Assembly: GCF_019320115.1 (NCBI RefSeq)
Contig: NC_089584.1
Span: 106,657,799-106,721,798, forward strand
Direction: 5' to 3'
Origin: Miscanthus floridulus
Taxonomy: Eukaryota > Streptophyta > Magnoliopsida > Poales > Poaceae
Length of the DNA: 64,000 nucleotides
Shown one piece after another: positions 1 to 9,561 of the stretch; the stretch's first letter is position 1; every line of letters begins with the position of its first letter. Both the position numbers and the translations under genes were made by a program. Below the pieces are notes generated by a model. The model was not told where the DNA came from and did no database searches. It saw nothing but the letters and a program-made list of their open reading frames with translations.

Positions 1-465
1 CGCCGTGGTGCTGAGCACAGACCTCGTTGGCCTTCCTAACGGCCGTAAGATCTGCCCGCCGCCGCCTCTACGAACGCGTCACAGAGAACTGTTTTAAATT
101 AGGTATCCGTTTTCAGGCAGCTCAAGAGTATAATATAATTAAAAAATATATAAAAGTATTATAAAGCATCACATCAACCTGAGATTCTATGTAAGCACGT
201 TTTTATAATTATTATCGTGCTATATTATATTGTCTTATTTGTTGTTCTTCTAATTATATAAAGTAGGTTAAGTTATATTAATCCTGACTCTCGATATCCT
301 TCTCTTCCAAAATATGTGCTTTAACAAAAATGTCAGAATTTCGTAAAAGATACACTACGAAAGAAATGGCTGCTACGATTGGTGTATGTGAGAATAGAAT
401 GTAACTTACCACAAGGCAGATATATAAGTTGCTTGCTCCTGCTTTTATTACTTGTTTCCTATATA
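1..465. other. Intergenic, no gene recognised
   Basis: The first 90 bases are GC-rich and could be the edge of an exon or 5' UTR belonging to something outside the window, but no reading frame there is recognisable. The rest is AT-rich with no coding signal that I trust. Confidence 0.4.
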
Positions 466-605
466 GGCCATGTTCGGCTTGTTGAATCTTGGCTGAAGCT
501 GGCTGAAAAACACTGTTCTGACTGAATTGTTGGGAGAGGAAAAACATTGTTTCGGCTGAAAAAATAAGGCGAACAAGCTGAATATGGGGTAAGCCGAACG
601 GGACC
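466..605. mobile_element. MITE, GTTCG-end family, copy 1
   Basis: A 140-bp element with imperfect inverted ends (GGCCATGTTCGG at the left, CCGAACGGGACC at the right). It is flanked by the 3-bp duplication ATA at 463-465 and 606-608. The interior carries the same GGCTGAA and AAAACACTGTT blocks as the copy at 49595-49724. A 3-bp A/T-rich duplication would suit a PIF/Harbinger-like mover, but the family assignment is inference. Confidence 0.7.
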
Positions 606-1019
606 ATATTATTCTAATTGTTACATTGTTTATAGTTTCTTTTGCCATGGCTACACGTTCGAAAATATATGCTTTATATTTCGATCAGCAGGAGAAGATG
701 CTCATCATGATTGACCCTAGACCTATTAAAGAGTGGTGTAAAGACACACCCTGATGTATGCCACGTACACTCTTGAATTTAACTTGTAGTACACAGACGC
801 AATGAATATACATATTCCTAAATGGAACGAGGATACCTTCAAATGAAAATTTATCCATGGAAAAAAATATTACAGATCACATAGATGGGTAACTAACTCA
901 GAGTCATCGTCGCTTGCAATAATAATACCTATGATTTAACTATTTCTATATATTGTTGATGATGAATCTTGCCACAGACAGTCAAATGGATATCTTATAT
1001 TCTATAGTATATGTCTGCG
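606..1019. other. Intergenic, no gene recognised
   Basis: AT-rich sequence with frequent stops in all frames. Part of it may be the 5' portion of the Helitron-like sequence that ends at 1480, but no 5' terminus is recognisable. Confidence 0.35.
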
Positions 1020-1480
1020 TAGAATAGACCTAAAGCCACACATATTTATATGATGAATACAACGTACTTTGATTTAATGTTTTGTGGGAGATTTTTCAAG
1101 ACACTTAGTATTACCCATGTGACAGGCACTAATATTTACATATATACTCAAATCTATGTACATGATGGTATGGAGATGTGACCGAACTTATGTATGGATT
1201 TATTGGAGCACGAAAGAAATGAATATCAGAGATTTCTTCTTACCAATATAAAACATTATCTTAGCCATATTACGGAAAGATCTCTAAAGTAGAGTTTGTG
1301 AGCCTGCGACGCCGCGCTTTCCGTGACTGTGTTAATTTCACAAACTTAATTTTTTAAATTAAATATCATATTATTGTTGATATTTAATTTTTATAATATT
1401 GTTATCTTATCGTGCGATCCGTGTGTTTTAAGTACAAAATATTAACTATCTCATATCAACGTACGGACACGTTATCTAGT
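1020..1480 (+). mobile_element. Helitron-like 3' end, plus orientation
   Basis: This stretch is an inverted copy of about 7292-7740. It ends with a short hairpin (AACGT, six-base loop, ACGTT) followed two bases later by CTAGT at 1476-1480 and then a T. A hairpin just before a CTRRT end with insertion before T is the known 3' architecture of Helitrons. No helicase gene or 5' TC end was found, so this is a non-autonomous or truncated copy. Confidence 0.5.
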
Positions 1481-2100
1481 TTCTTTATAAAAAAAGAGTT
1501 CGATTCATTTTCCAATTGAAAAGGGACCTTTTAATTTTAACATTCTATAGTCATCGAAGTTCATTTTACCTCTGCAATTGAACGCCGGATTTTTTTAAGT
1601 TCCTTTAACTTTGAAACCAGTGGAAATTGCTCTGTAGGCGGTTACATTAACAGTTTTGTCCGACGTGATGTAATGTCAGCCATCCTTTCTACGTTACGTC
1701 AGCTACAAAAACAATATTACGATAAATCAGACTACATTTATAATTTAAGAGCCAGATGATTTTATCAAAAACTTTATAGAAATATTTTCTCTTAAATTAT
1801 CTAAATACCTTTGCTTTTACAAAAAGTTGTGCCAAAAAAATACTCCTGAAACCTGATTCAAATCTTCGAAAGATCATAGAATATTTTTTAGCTTAAAACA
1901 AATACTAAACCAGTTTTAAGTTTGTTTACTAAAATCAAGCTGATTTCGGCTGATTCAACAGTGTTCAGTGAGAGATAATAAGCTGAAACAAGCTGAGAGT
2001 AGATCAGCCGAACACGCTGATGGTCTATATTATGGTTTCTAACTTTTAGTTATTTTAATCTTATCGTCTTCATTTGGTGTTTATTTCCTCTCGCTATCTG
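1481..2100. other. Intergenic, AT-rich
   Basis: No gene seen. Around 1920-2025 there are scattered GCTGA/TCAGC words resembling the interior of the GTTCG-end MITEs, but no clean termini, so a relic at most. Confidence 0.3.
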
Positions 2101-3260
2101 TTACGGCAGTGCTAGCGCCGGATGTCTGACGGGCGTCCGTGTCCAGACTTTTGGACGCCCGCGCTTGCACTCCGTCTCCCCCTCGCGCACCTACATCCCG
2201 CGCCCACCTACACGGGGCCCGCGCCGACTACACGTGGGGAGTCCCAGCTTGCACCCCCTCCGCTTCTCACGCGCATGCATGCGCCCAGCGCAGCAGGTGG
2301 CTACGCTAGCATCCAAAAAGAGGGGAAGGCGGCGTATGCCCAGCCGGCGCCGAGAAAAGGAGGAGACACCAAGGCGAAGGTGAGGCAACGGATCTACTTT
2401 TGAAACATCTGGATACAACACTTGCAACATACGTCTGAAGACAGATGAAACACATGAAACATGCATCTAGAACACTAGCTGCAACATTAGATCTACTTTT
2501 GAAACATCCATATAAAACACTTGCAACATATGTACAAAATAACTGAAACACTCAAAACATGTGTATGAAACACTTGAAAAAACACCTGAAAACACTTTAT
2601 ATGTGTGAAAACATATACAACATCCAGATGAAACACTTGCAAATATACGTTTGGAAAATGAGATGGAACATTTGAAACATACACTTGAAACATACGTGTG
2701 TAGCCACGGCAATATGTGCAACATTCCAATATGCTTTTGCAACATCAAGATGAAACACTTGCAACATCTAGATGAAAACATCTAAAACACTTGAAACATA
2801 CTCTTGCAATATGGGCTTTGCTTGGACGAATGGAGGCACGCTGGCGTGGAGGTCGACAGCGGCACATGGACCTCGTTGTGCGGCAGCAGCACGGGCAACT
2901 CGCCGGCAGGCACGGCGTCACACGAATCTGGTTATGCTCGCCTGCTTGGTGGAGCATCCGTCATGGAGGCTCGCCAGCTCAGTAGAGGCGGTTGCGGCGA
3001 GGAGGAAACACGGTGGAGGCAGGCGAGGAGGCAGCGTGGAGGAGGCCACGGGGATGGGCGTGGCGTTGCGGGGGACCGGCGGCGGCGAGTCAGAGTGGGG
3101 TGGGCGGATGGGCATGGCGGCGCAAGAGGAAACGGCGCAGCGAGCATCAGGGCGCGCAGACGGGACGAGCGGATAGGATCGCTGGGCGAGCGACGCGTGC
3201 GGGAGTAAGGGAGGGAGGCATTTGTCTGTCTGAACGTCATAATTGTATCATTATCATCTC
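2100..3260. mobile_element. GC-rich repeat block, possible non-autonomous DNA transposon
   Basis: The base composition jumps from AT-rich to GC-rich near 2100 and falls back near 3230. The left part has GGGCGTCCG-type words, the centre (2400-2810) is a degenerate short repeat, and the right part (2820-3200) is GC-rich and open in several frames on both strands. This layout resembles grass non-autonomous elements with captured GC-rich DNA. I could not find a convincing pair of inverted ends or a target duplication, so the element type is not assigned. Confidence 0.3.
2400..2810 (+). repeat. Degenerate short tandem repeat (GAAACACTTGCAACAT-like)
   Basis: Variants of a roughly 16-25 bp unit containing GAAACACTTGCAACAT recur throughout this stretch with irregular spacing. 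The overlapping open frames in it, rich in Cys and Phe on the minus strand, follow from the repeat and are not taken as genes. Confidence 0.65.
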
Positions 3261-3351
3261 TGTTACATTATGAATCCGTGTCCTAATCAATCTGTTCTTT
3301 TTTTGTCCTAGCGGGTTTTCCTTTATTATCGTCATCAAGGAAAGGTTAGCA

Positions 3352-3651
3352 TTATTGGAAGTGGTCCCATGGTGGGTGTTGAGTCGTGAACAAGCTGAGA
3401 CATAGTGTCGATCCAAACGTATCGTCGAAGTGGTGATTGGTGAACGTTGCTGTCATGCCGGCACCTTCGATGTATGTCTTTGAGCCGTGCCACTTCTTTC
3501 CGAAGTCCGAACCAGTGGGGATTGCATTTTCACTTTCCAGGCCTTTGACAGTCCATCTTTTCCACAAAGCTGCTACTATTATATAATTGATATTTAAATA
3601 AGCCAAGGTGACGGGGCCTTGTTGCAACCAAGAAAGAACATGAACAACCAT
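3352..3651 (-). CDS. Uncharacterised ORF, possible gene fragment
   Basis: A 99-codon open frame on the minus strand. I do not recognise the product. The middle section (about 3410-3560) has balanced, exon-like composition, with Gly, Lys, Thr and His spread evenly and no low complexity. There is no visible family motif, promoter or splice structure. It lies about 330 bp beyond the stop codon of the pathogen-related gene on the same strand, in a repeat-rich setting. A chance ORF or a captured exon are both possible. Confidence 0.2.
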   Translation of the reverse strand: MVVHVLSWLQQGPVTLAYLNINYIIVAALWKRWTVKGLESENAIPTGSDFGKKWHGSKTYIEGAGMTATFTNHHFDDTFGSTLCLSLFTTQHPPWDHFQ

Positions 3652-3977
3652 CGAACACTTCCACTACCACTTCAACATCAACTTCTTTTTCGTTGTTGAA
3701 CAAATATCACACAATTACACGATCAACTTCACTTTCATGCTTATCACACAATTACACGGTCAACTTCACTCATGCTTTGTTTTCCTTCTCGAGACGGACC
3801 TCCAAATTCTTCTGACGACAGTTTTTCCACGACGGGCGAACAATTTCTTCTGATCACGAAACATCAATTAATGTAGTACAAGGACTACCCCTCAGTGAAG
3901 TCCATGGACTACGGACACGTCTTGTAAGCTTTTATTTACTCATTCACCAAGCCGCTACCTTCTTGGGTGCTGGTTGA
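3652..3977. other. 3' flank of the pathogen-related gene
   Basis: No coding sequence. It lies immediately beyond the stop codon of the minus-strand gene and should contain its 3' UTR. A short local duplication is visible (TCACACAATTACACG twice near 3707-3765). Confidence 0.4.
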
Positions 3978-5224
3978 TCACTGTGGCTTCCCGGGGTTGA
4001 GAAAGGGGCAAGCTTGCGGCGGCGGGACAGCACCTGACGCCGACACGGCAGCGGCCTCGCTGAGCCTCTCCGCGAGCGCCACCACCTCGCCGCTGTCCTC
4101 CTCGGAGGTAGCCACCACCTTGGGGCCCCTGAGAAGGCCTCCCAAAAGCTCCCCGGGGTCGTAGTATACCTCCACGTCCTCCGCCCGCAGCTGCTCATCC
4201 ACCTACTCATACTCACACTCACACAATGAGTCAGTGACAGAAAGACGAGGGCATCTATATATCACAAATTCGTCATTAGTAACTTTTTGTGGTGCTGGTG
4301 CTAATAAAGAAGAGATAAGGATCAGCCGTATCTTGCTGCGCTACATAACTATCGTATCACTTTTATTACTAGTAAATCGTATTCTGGTGAACATGACAAA
4401 ATGGTCAATTATTCATCACTAGCCATACACTAAACAGGAGTATCAAGAAATAGTGCGGCGACTTTTTTTTTACCAACACGTGAACCGAACTGTCGATGGC
4501 TACGTCTACGTGTGCGTGTACGTACTAGCATAGCATCAACTGAGCGCGGGGCAAAGGAAGTAATATAACCTTGAGGACGGCGACCCCGTGGAACTCGACC
4601 TTATCGCCGGTGGCGGCGTGGCCCTTGTAGGGTCCCTCCTTGTGGCCCCAGTGCCGGAACTTGAAGGCGATCACCGGCGGGCCGGAGTACACCTTGAGCA
4701 CCTCCCACGCGAAGCCGCGCGGGAACGCGGCGCGGAACAGGTCGTGCGAGGACTGGAACGTCTCGGCGGAGGCGTCGTACGCGCCCGCGCTCGGCAGCAG
4801 CGGGCCGTCCAGCAGCGCGTTGTAGCTGCCCATGGCCAGCGTCTCCTCCCCGGTCCGGGGACGCCCGCCGTTCACGGACAGGCTGAACTTGCCCGGGCTC
4901 ACGGACTTGAAGTCCGACAGCCGCGCCTTGTGCGACAGCTCCATCTCCCACGTCTTGATCGCGTTCTGCACCACCTCCTCCAGCGAGCCCGCCGGCCACT
5001 CCTGCACGCCGCGCCGTCGTCAGCAACCAAGATGCTATCTGTGCATGTGTGAAGAAGAAACCAACACGTCGTCGAACCTGCGTGCGCTCGGCCTCGAAGA
5101 GGGCGTTCACGGCGTCGTAAGAGGGCGGCGCGCCGTGCCGCCACACGGTGTGCTTCTCGCCCTCGCCAGCCAGGTGGGACCGGTAGCGGTCGCGGCCGGA
5201 GGAGTCCGCCGCCGTCGCCTCCAT
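3978..5224 (-). CDS. Pathogen-related protein (barley PRP-like), 3 exons
   Basis: Exons read on the minus strand are 5224-5078 (49 codons), 5001-4570 (144 codons) and 4202-3978 (74 codons plus stop), giving 267 aa. Both introns are GT-AG and phase 0: one 76 bp, the other 367 bp. The start is the ATG at 5224, followed by a short polar N-terminus and a DRYRSHL...TVWRHGAPPSYD segment. Exon 2 holds the family core (EWPAGSLEEVVQNAIKTWEMELSHK, then FKFRHWGHKEGPYKGH). Exon 3 is an acidic tail with DVEVYYDPGELLGGLL. This matches the cereal pathogen-related protein family, a cytosolic protein with a SnoaL/NTF2-like fold, induced by pathogens in barley; its biochemical function is not settled. No signal peptide is seen. 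All frames are intact, so the gene looks functional. Confidence 0.88.
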
Positions 5225-5308
5225 CTGATCGATGTGTGCACGCGCAGCAAGGTCCACGGTTTGCACGGCCAGGCGTTTGTGGGGGCTGTCTGGTGCGCCA
5301 CAGCTCGG

Positions 5309-5315
5309 TTTTAAA
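5309..5315 (-). promoter_or_regulatory. Possible TATA box of the pathogen-related gene
   Basis: Read on the minus strand this is TTTAAAA, about 85-90 bp upstream of the ATG. The spacing suits a plant core promoter, but the motif is a weak match and common by chance. Confidence 0.3.
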
Positions 5316-5545
5316 GGGGTGTGCGTACACGTCAGTACGCTCGCGCATTGGTCCACTCCAAAACCCACGGTGTGCTGTGTGTGAATTGGGATGCGCGGGG
5401 CCGTTGCGGGTTCTTACAGATCGACGTGCATTGCTCTCGTTGGATACTACGTCGCGCAACTCGCACAACGAACAATAGATTCATAGGCAAGTCTAATTGA
5501 CTGCGTTTTTTTGGACTTTGTCCAGGTGCAGTGCATGAATATGAC

Positions 5546-5823
5546 TAGGGATGAAAACGGATCGGATACGAACGGATATTATCGATATTACATTTGTTTT
5601 TATATTTCTGTCCAGATTCGGATTCAAATACAGATATTGTCAACTATGTCGGATATGATATGATTAGATATCGACATCATAAATATGCGATTTGAGTATT
5701 CGGATACGGATACAGTATCAGATGTTGGATATCCAGACTCAGATACGGACAGATCTCAACCCCTCTAAACGGATTCGGTTTCGAATACGGTCAAAAAAAA
5801 TATCCGTACCGTTTGCATCCCTA
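5546..5823. mobile_element. hAT-type MITE
   Basis: The 278-bp element begins TAGGGATG and ends CATCCCTA, perfect 8-bp inverted ends that extend imperfectly inward (GAAAACGG against CCGTTTGC). The flanks are AATATGAC (5538-5545) and AATATGAT (5824-5831), an 8-bp target duplication with one mismatch. An 8-bp duplication is the hAT hallmark. The interior is rich in CGGATA-type words and has no coding capacity. It lies about 300 bp upstream of the start of the pathogen-related gene. Confidence 0.75.
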
Positions 5824-5831
5824 AATATGAT

Positions 5832-6367
5832 TCATCCGTCGCTAGTGTCGTCTGTGTGCCGTCGAAGTACTCCAATTGGGAGAACTTGTGTCCGGGGTCG
5901 GAGTGATGATTATGGTGTGCTACTGCGAAGATATGCATGGAGGATGGCGCAATTGGATGTATATAATCCAATCTACGAAGTAGACTGAATTGTTTCTTGC
6001 CCCGCCTAGCAACAACACTGGTCGTTGGATTTTGATTATCCAAGTTACCTACCATCAGGGCTCACATCCAAACAACCCTATTTCTATTTTTATTATCCAG
6101 CTGCTGACAGCTTCACTAGCGGCAGAGGCGCTAGGGGGACACACCCTAATCCTCCAGTTAAAACAGGAGGATCACCTTTAATTCTTGTGCTAACTAATGT
6201 GTATTAAGTGAACTTGGCCCCTCTTGCCCTATCAAAAAAAAAAAAACTTAGCCCCCCTTGCTAGCTAACCACTACTATGGTCCCCCTATATCAATTTTCT
6301 GGCTCCGCCCTGACTAGCGGCCGGATTAGGCTTCATGTGATTTGATGCGGAGAGGCGGCTAAGCACG
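5832..6367. other. Intergenic, no gene recognised
   Basis: No convincing reading frame. It contains an A-run near 6234-6246 and no recognisable element ends. Confidence 0.35.
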
Positions 6368-6558
6368 GATAAACAAATGCAAAGGTCGATCTTCACGCCT
6401 GATTGGTGAACTGAGAATCAAAGCATTAGATGAACAAAGTGTTTGTCAAACGATGCTGTCAGGAAGACCAAAAGACAAACATAATATAATCGAAGTAGTA
6501 CTCGGCATGCCCGGCCTGCTCGCTGTCTCTCGTTCGTCGGTCCTCCCGTGACAAGTCG
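6368..6558 (+). repeat. 191-bp direct repeat, left copy
   Basis: Nearly identical to 7083-7273 in the same orientation, with only a handful of substitutions and short indels by eye. The two copies bracket the 110-bp tandem array. The ends do not start TG or end CA, and no primer-binding site is visible, so they are not called LTRs. Confidence 0.75.
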
Positions 6559-6639
6559 GATATCTATACCCGGTATTCGGGTCAAAGAATTAATAAGCGT
6601 CACGTTACCTCATCCGATGATTAAGAATGCAACTGCAGC

Positions 6640-7075
6640 CTCGTCCGACCCTAAGGGGCCGGGCCACGCCTCGTCCAACTTTGAGGATGAGGTTTCCGCC
6701 TCGTTCGACCCCCAAGGCGTGGGCTTCAACCCCGAGGACGAGTTTTCCGCCTTGTCTGACCCCCAAGGGTTGGGCCACGCCTCGTCCAACCTCGAGGACG
6801 AGGTTTTCGCCTCGTCCGACCCCAAGGCGTGGGCTCCAACCCCGATGACGAGGTTTCCGCCTCGTCTGACCCCCAAGGGCCGGGCCACGCCTCGTCCAAC
6901 TTCGAGGATGAGGTTTCCGCCTCGTCCGACCCCAAGGCGTGGGCTCCAACCCCGAAGACGAGGTTTCCGCCTCGTCCGCCCCCCAGGGGCCGGGCCACGC
7001 CTCGTCCAACTTCGAGGATAGGGTTTCCACCTCGTCCGAGCCCAAGGCATGGGCTCCGACTTGTCCGGTCCCGTG
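6640..7075 (+). repeat. 110-bp tandem array, about 4 copies
   Basis: The marker GC(G/A)TGGGCT starts at 6717, 6827, 6937 and 7047, exactly 110 bp apart. Each unit is built from two related halves that share GCCTCGTCC and GAGGTTTCCG. The array is GC-rich and free of stops in several frames on both strands, which produces long spurious open frames of 115-168 codons. I read these as artefacts of the repeat. Confidence 0.85.
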
Positions 7076-7082
7076 GGGAGGG

Positions 7083-7273
7083 GATAAACAAATGCAAAGG
7101 TCGATCTTCACGCCTGATTGGTGAACTGAGAATCAAAGCTTTAGATGAACAAAGTGTTTGTCAAATGATGCTGTGACGAAGACCAAAAGACAAACATAAT
7201 ATAATTGAAGTAGTACTCGGTGCCCGGCCTGCTCGCTGTCTCTCGTTCGTCGTTCCTCCCGTGACCAAGTCGT
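7083..7273 (+). repeat. 191-bp direct repeat, right copy
   Basis: Second copy of the repeat at 6368-6558, immediately after the tandem array and just before the minus-strand Helitron-like terminus at 7292. Confidence 0.75.
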
Positions 7274-7291
7274 CATCTCCTTTTTATCTAT

Positions 7292-7740
7292 ACCAGGTAG
7301 CGTGTTGTACGTCGCTACGGGACAGTAAATTTTTTTACTAAAAACACATAGATGATATGATAAGATAATAATATTATGAAATTAAATATCGACGTTAAAA
7401 GTGACATTTAATCTAAATAGCAAAGTTCGTGAAATAAACGCAGTCACGGAGAGCGCGGCATCGCAGGTTCACCAACTCTACTGTATAGACCTTTCCGTGA
7501 TGTGGCTAAGATAATGTTTTATATCGGTAGGAAGAAATCTCCGATATCTATTTCTTTCGTGCGCCAATAAATCCACGAATAAGTTCCGCCGCATCTCCAT
7601 ACCATTCTGTACACAGGTTCGAGTATATATGTAAATATTAATGCCTGTCACATGGGTAATACTGCGTGTTTTAAAAAATCTATCACAAAACCTAATAACA
7701 AATATGTTATACTCACCGTATAAATATGTGTGGCTTTAGG
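7292..7740 (-). mobile_element. Helitron-like 3' end, minus orientation
   Basis: Reverse-complement relative of 1020-1480. On the minus strand it ends with the perfect hairpin GTAGCG / CGCTAC (10-base loop) directly followed by CTGGT (plus-strand ACCAG at 7292-7296). Hairpin plus CTRRT is the Helitron 3' architecture. The base after CTGGT is A rather than the expected T. The element probably continues to the right into the GC-rich stretch to about 8060, but no 5' TC terminus was identified. Confidence 0.5.
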
Positions 7741-8866
7741 ATATTCGGCTGATCGGGGCGGGGCAAGGACGACGGCGTGGGTGTGAACGACGACGTCGAG
7801 CGAGGGCCTTCTTGGTGCTCCGTCGGCGGACCTTCTCCTTCTCGGCACGGGCTTGCGGCAGCGACGCAGCTTCACGGCAGGGAGGGAGAGCAGGCGGTGG
7901 CGTGGGCGAGCACGGAGGCGCGAGGGAGAGGGATCGTGGGGACGGGGAGGGAGCGTGATTGGACGCTAATTGTCAGGTGGCATTTTCTAAGAATCACTGA
8001 GGTGGGGTCGGCAGGGAGTGGCATTTAGAGGGAAGGGGTTGTAGGGTTCGACAGACGACCTGAGGGATTTTTTTCGCACGATAATGTTGTCCAACAAAAT
8101 AATATAATGATGATTCAAGTTTGAACGTGTATGTCATTCTCACAAAAAAGCTCCTAGGTAGATGATACAAAATGTCTAAATTCTCTCATAATTAAGTGAT
8201 ACACTGAGATTTTAATTTGTTCTCATATAAGACAAATTCCATATCAACACCGCTCTTCTTAACCCTAGATCCACATGTTTGCATCTCTAACAGAGCTCCA
8301 CCCTCACCATGCTCGTGTACTCGTGTCTTAGTGTTGCCGCCGCCTTGCCATTGCAGGATTGCAATCTAGACCTACTTAAGATGAAGGCAAAAAAATGCGT
8401 TAGAGAAGGAACATCACATATGTTCTTGTGAGTTTAGAAACTTGTATTGTTATCTTTCTAACATTATGACAACACGAGAAATAGCCCCATGCATGATTTT
8501 ATTTCAACATACCCATACGGGGTAGCAAGCAAAAATATTTACAATGGGTATATGGCACAATATGCAAGTCCATTATATAGCGACTCCATTACCAAATTAG
8601 GCATTAAAAAACTAATTCTCAACTCAAACATATATCGAGCAGGATTTTATAAACGTGGTTAAAACAGTATAGTGGCTCATTGGATGATTTCCTAGAGCCA
8701 ACCATGGTAAAGGGTGAAGGCGGTGCACTACTATTTCTCTCTTCCAAAATTGTCTTTCTGTCAAAATATAAGTGGTTTTATAGTATCATTTTAATTTGAC
8801 AAGTAAGGTCATTGCCGCATGTTTCATTAATGGAGTTTGCTGGTTTACTGGTCTTCTCTTTCTCTT
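7741..8866. other. GC-rich block then AT-rich intergenic DNA
   Basis: Bases 7741-8060 are GC-rich with an 83-codon open frame (7777-8028 plus) of low-complexity Gly/Arg/Glu character and no recognised domain. This may be the interior of the adjacent minus-strand Helitron. From 8060 to 8866 the sequence is AT-rich with no gene recognised. Confidence 0.35.
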
Positions 8867-9029
8867 AGCCCGATACCTTAGCGGCACATCAGTTAGTCGT
8901 CATATACATGAATTAAATAATAATAAATTTAAACCCAAATTTCCCAATAGCCTGGTACCTTAGCAGCACATCAGTTAGTCTTCATATACATGAATTAGTA
9001 AAAAATAAATTTAACTCCAAATATCCCAG
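8867..9029 (+). repeat. Tandem duplication of about 82 bp
   Basis: Two adjacent copies start at 8867 and 8949. Both contain ACCTTAGC(G/A)GCACATCAG and CATATACATGAATTA, with several substitutions between copies. Confidence 0.75.
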
Positions 9030-9442
9030 AAGCACTGTTAGTTAATAAATCAATCTTGTAAACCAAATCATAGTTGGAATTTGAATGCCATAACCACACA
9101 CCTCACTGTGGAATTTGCAGGCTAGCGTAAATCTAGAAATAACTTGCATTGCCTTGAAGCAGATTAAAACATGTGATTCATGATTACAATTGCAATCCTT
9201 CTAAACACCTAGGACTGGACACGGTGCTCGGGTTCATGGGGAGGGCGGATGGCATGACGGGGTCACCAACTCTAGTAACAGTTGTTCATAATATTGTGCT
9301 TGAACAAAAAAATTACCATCTCAACAGTCACTGTCTATTGGGACGACACCGCCAGGGTGTCCGCATAGCTGGTCATGATTTGCCATTTTGACAAGCTTGC
9401 ATATGCTTCTGGTTGCAACCAACGATCTTAGTTTCAGAAAGG

Positions 9443-9561
<119 letters not shown>

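Noticed and set aside
4588..5314. Plus-strand ORFs of 154 and 160 codons antisense to the pathogen-related gene
   Set aside because: GC-rich antisense shadows of real exons with biased composition.
4601..5468. Long minus-strand ORFs of 255 and 189 codons over the pathogen-related gene
   Set aside because: The first has the correct N-terminal exon but reads through the intron and then out of frame; the second is another frame throughout. The three-exon model explains the conserved protein fully.
6548..7176. Several open frames of 115-168 codons on both strands
   Set aside because: All derive from the 110-bp GC-rich tandem array, which lacks stops in most frames. The predicted peptides are just the repeat unit.
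6368..7273. A miniature LTR (TRIM) element
   Set aside because: The 191-bp repeats lack TG/CA ends, a primer-binding site, a polypurine tract and a target duplication.
1020..7740. A single 6.7-kb transposon with 450-bp terminal inverted repeats
   Set aside because: The conserved ends of the arms face inward (hairpin plus CTRRT at 1480 and 7292), and there is no matching target duplication outside 1020 and 7740. Two separate Helitron-like insertions fit better.
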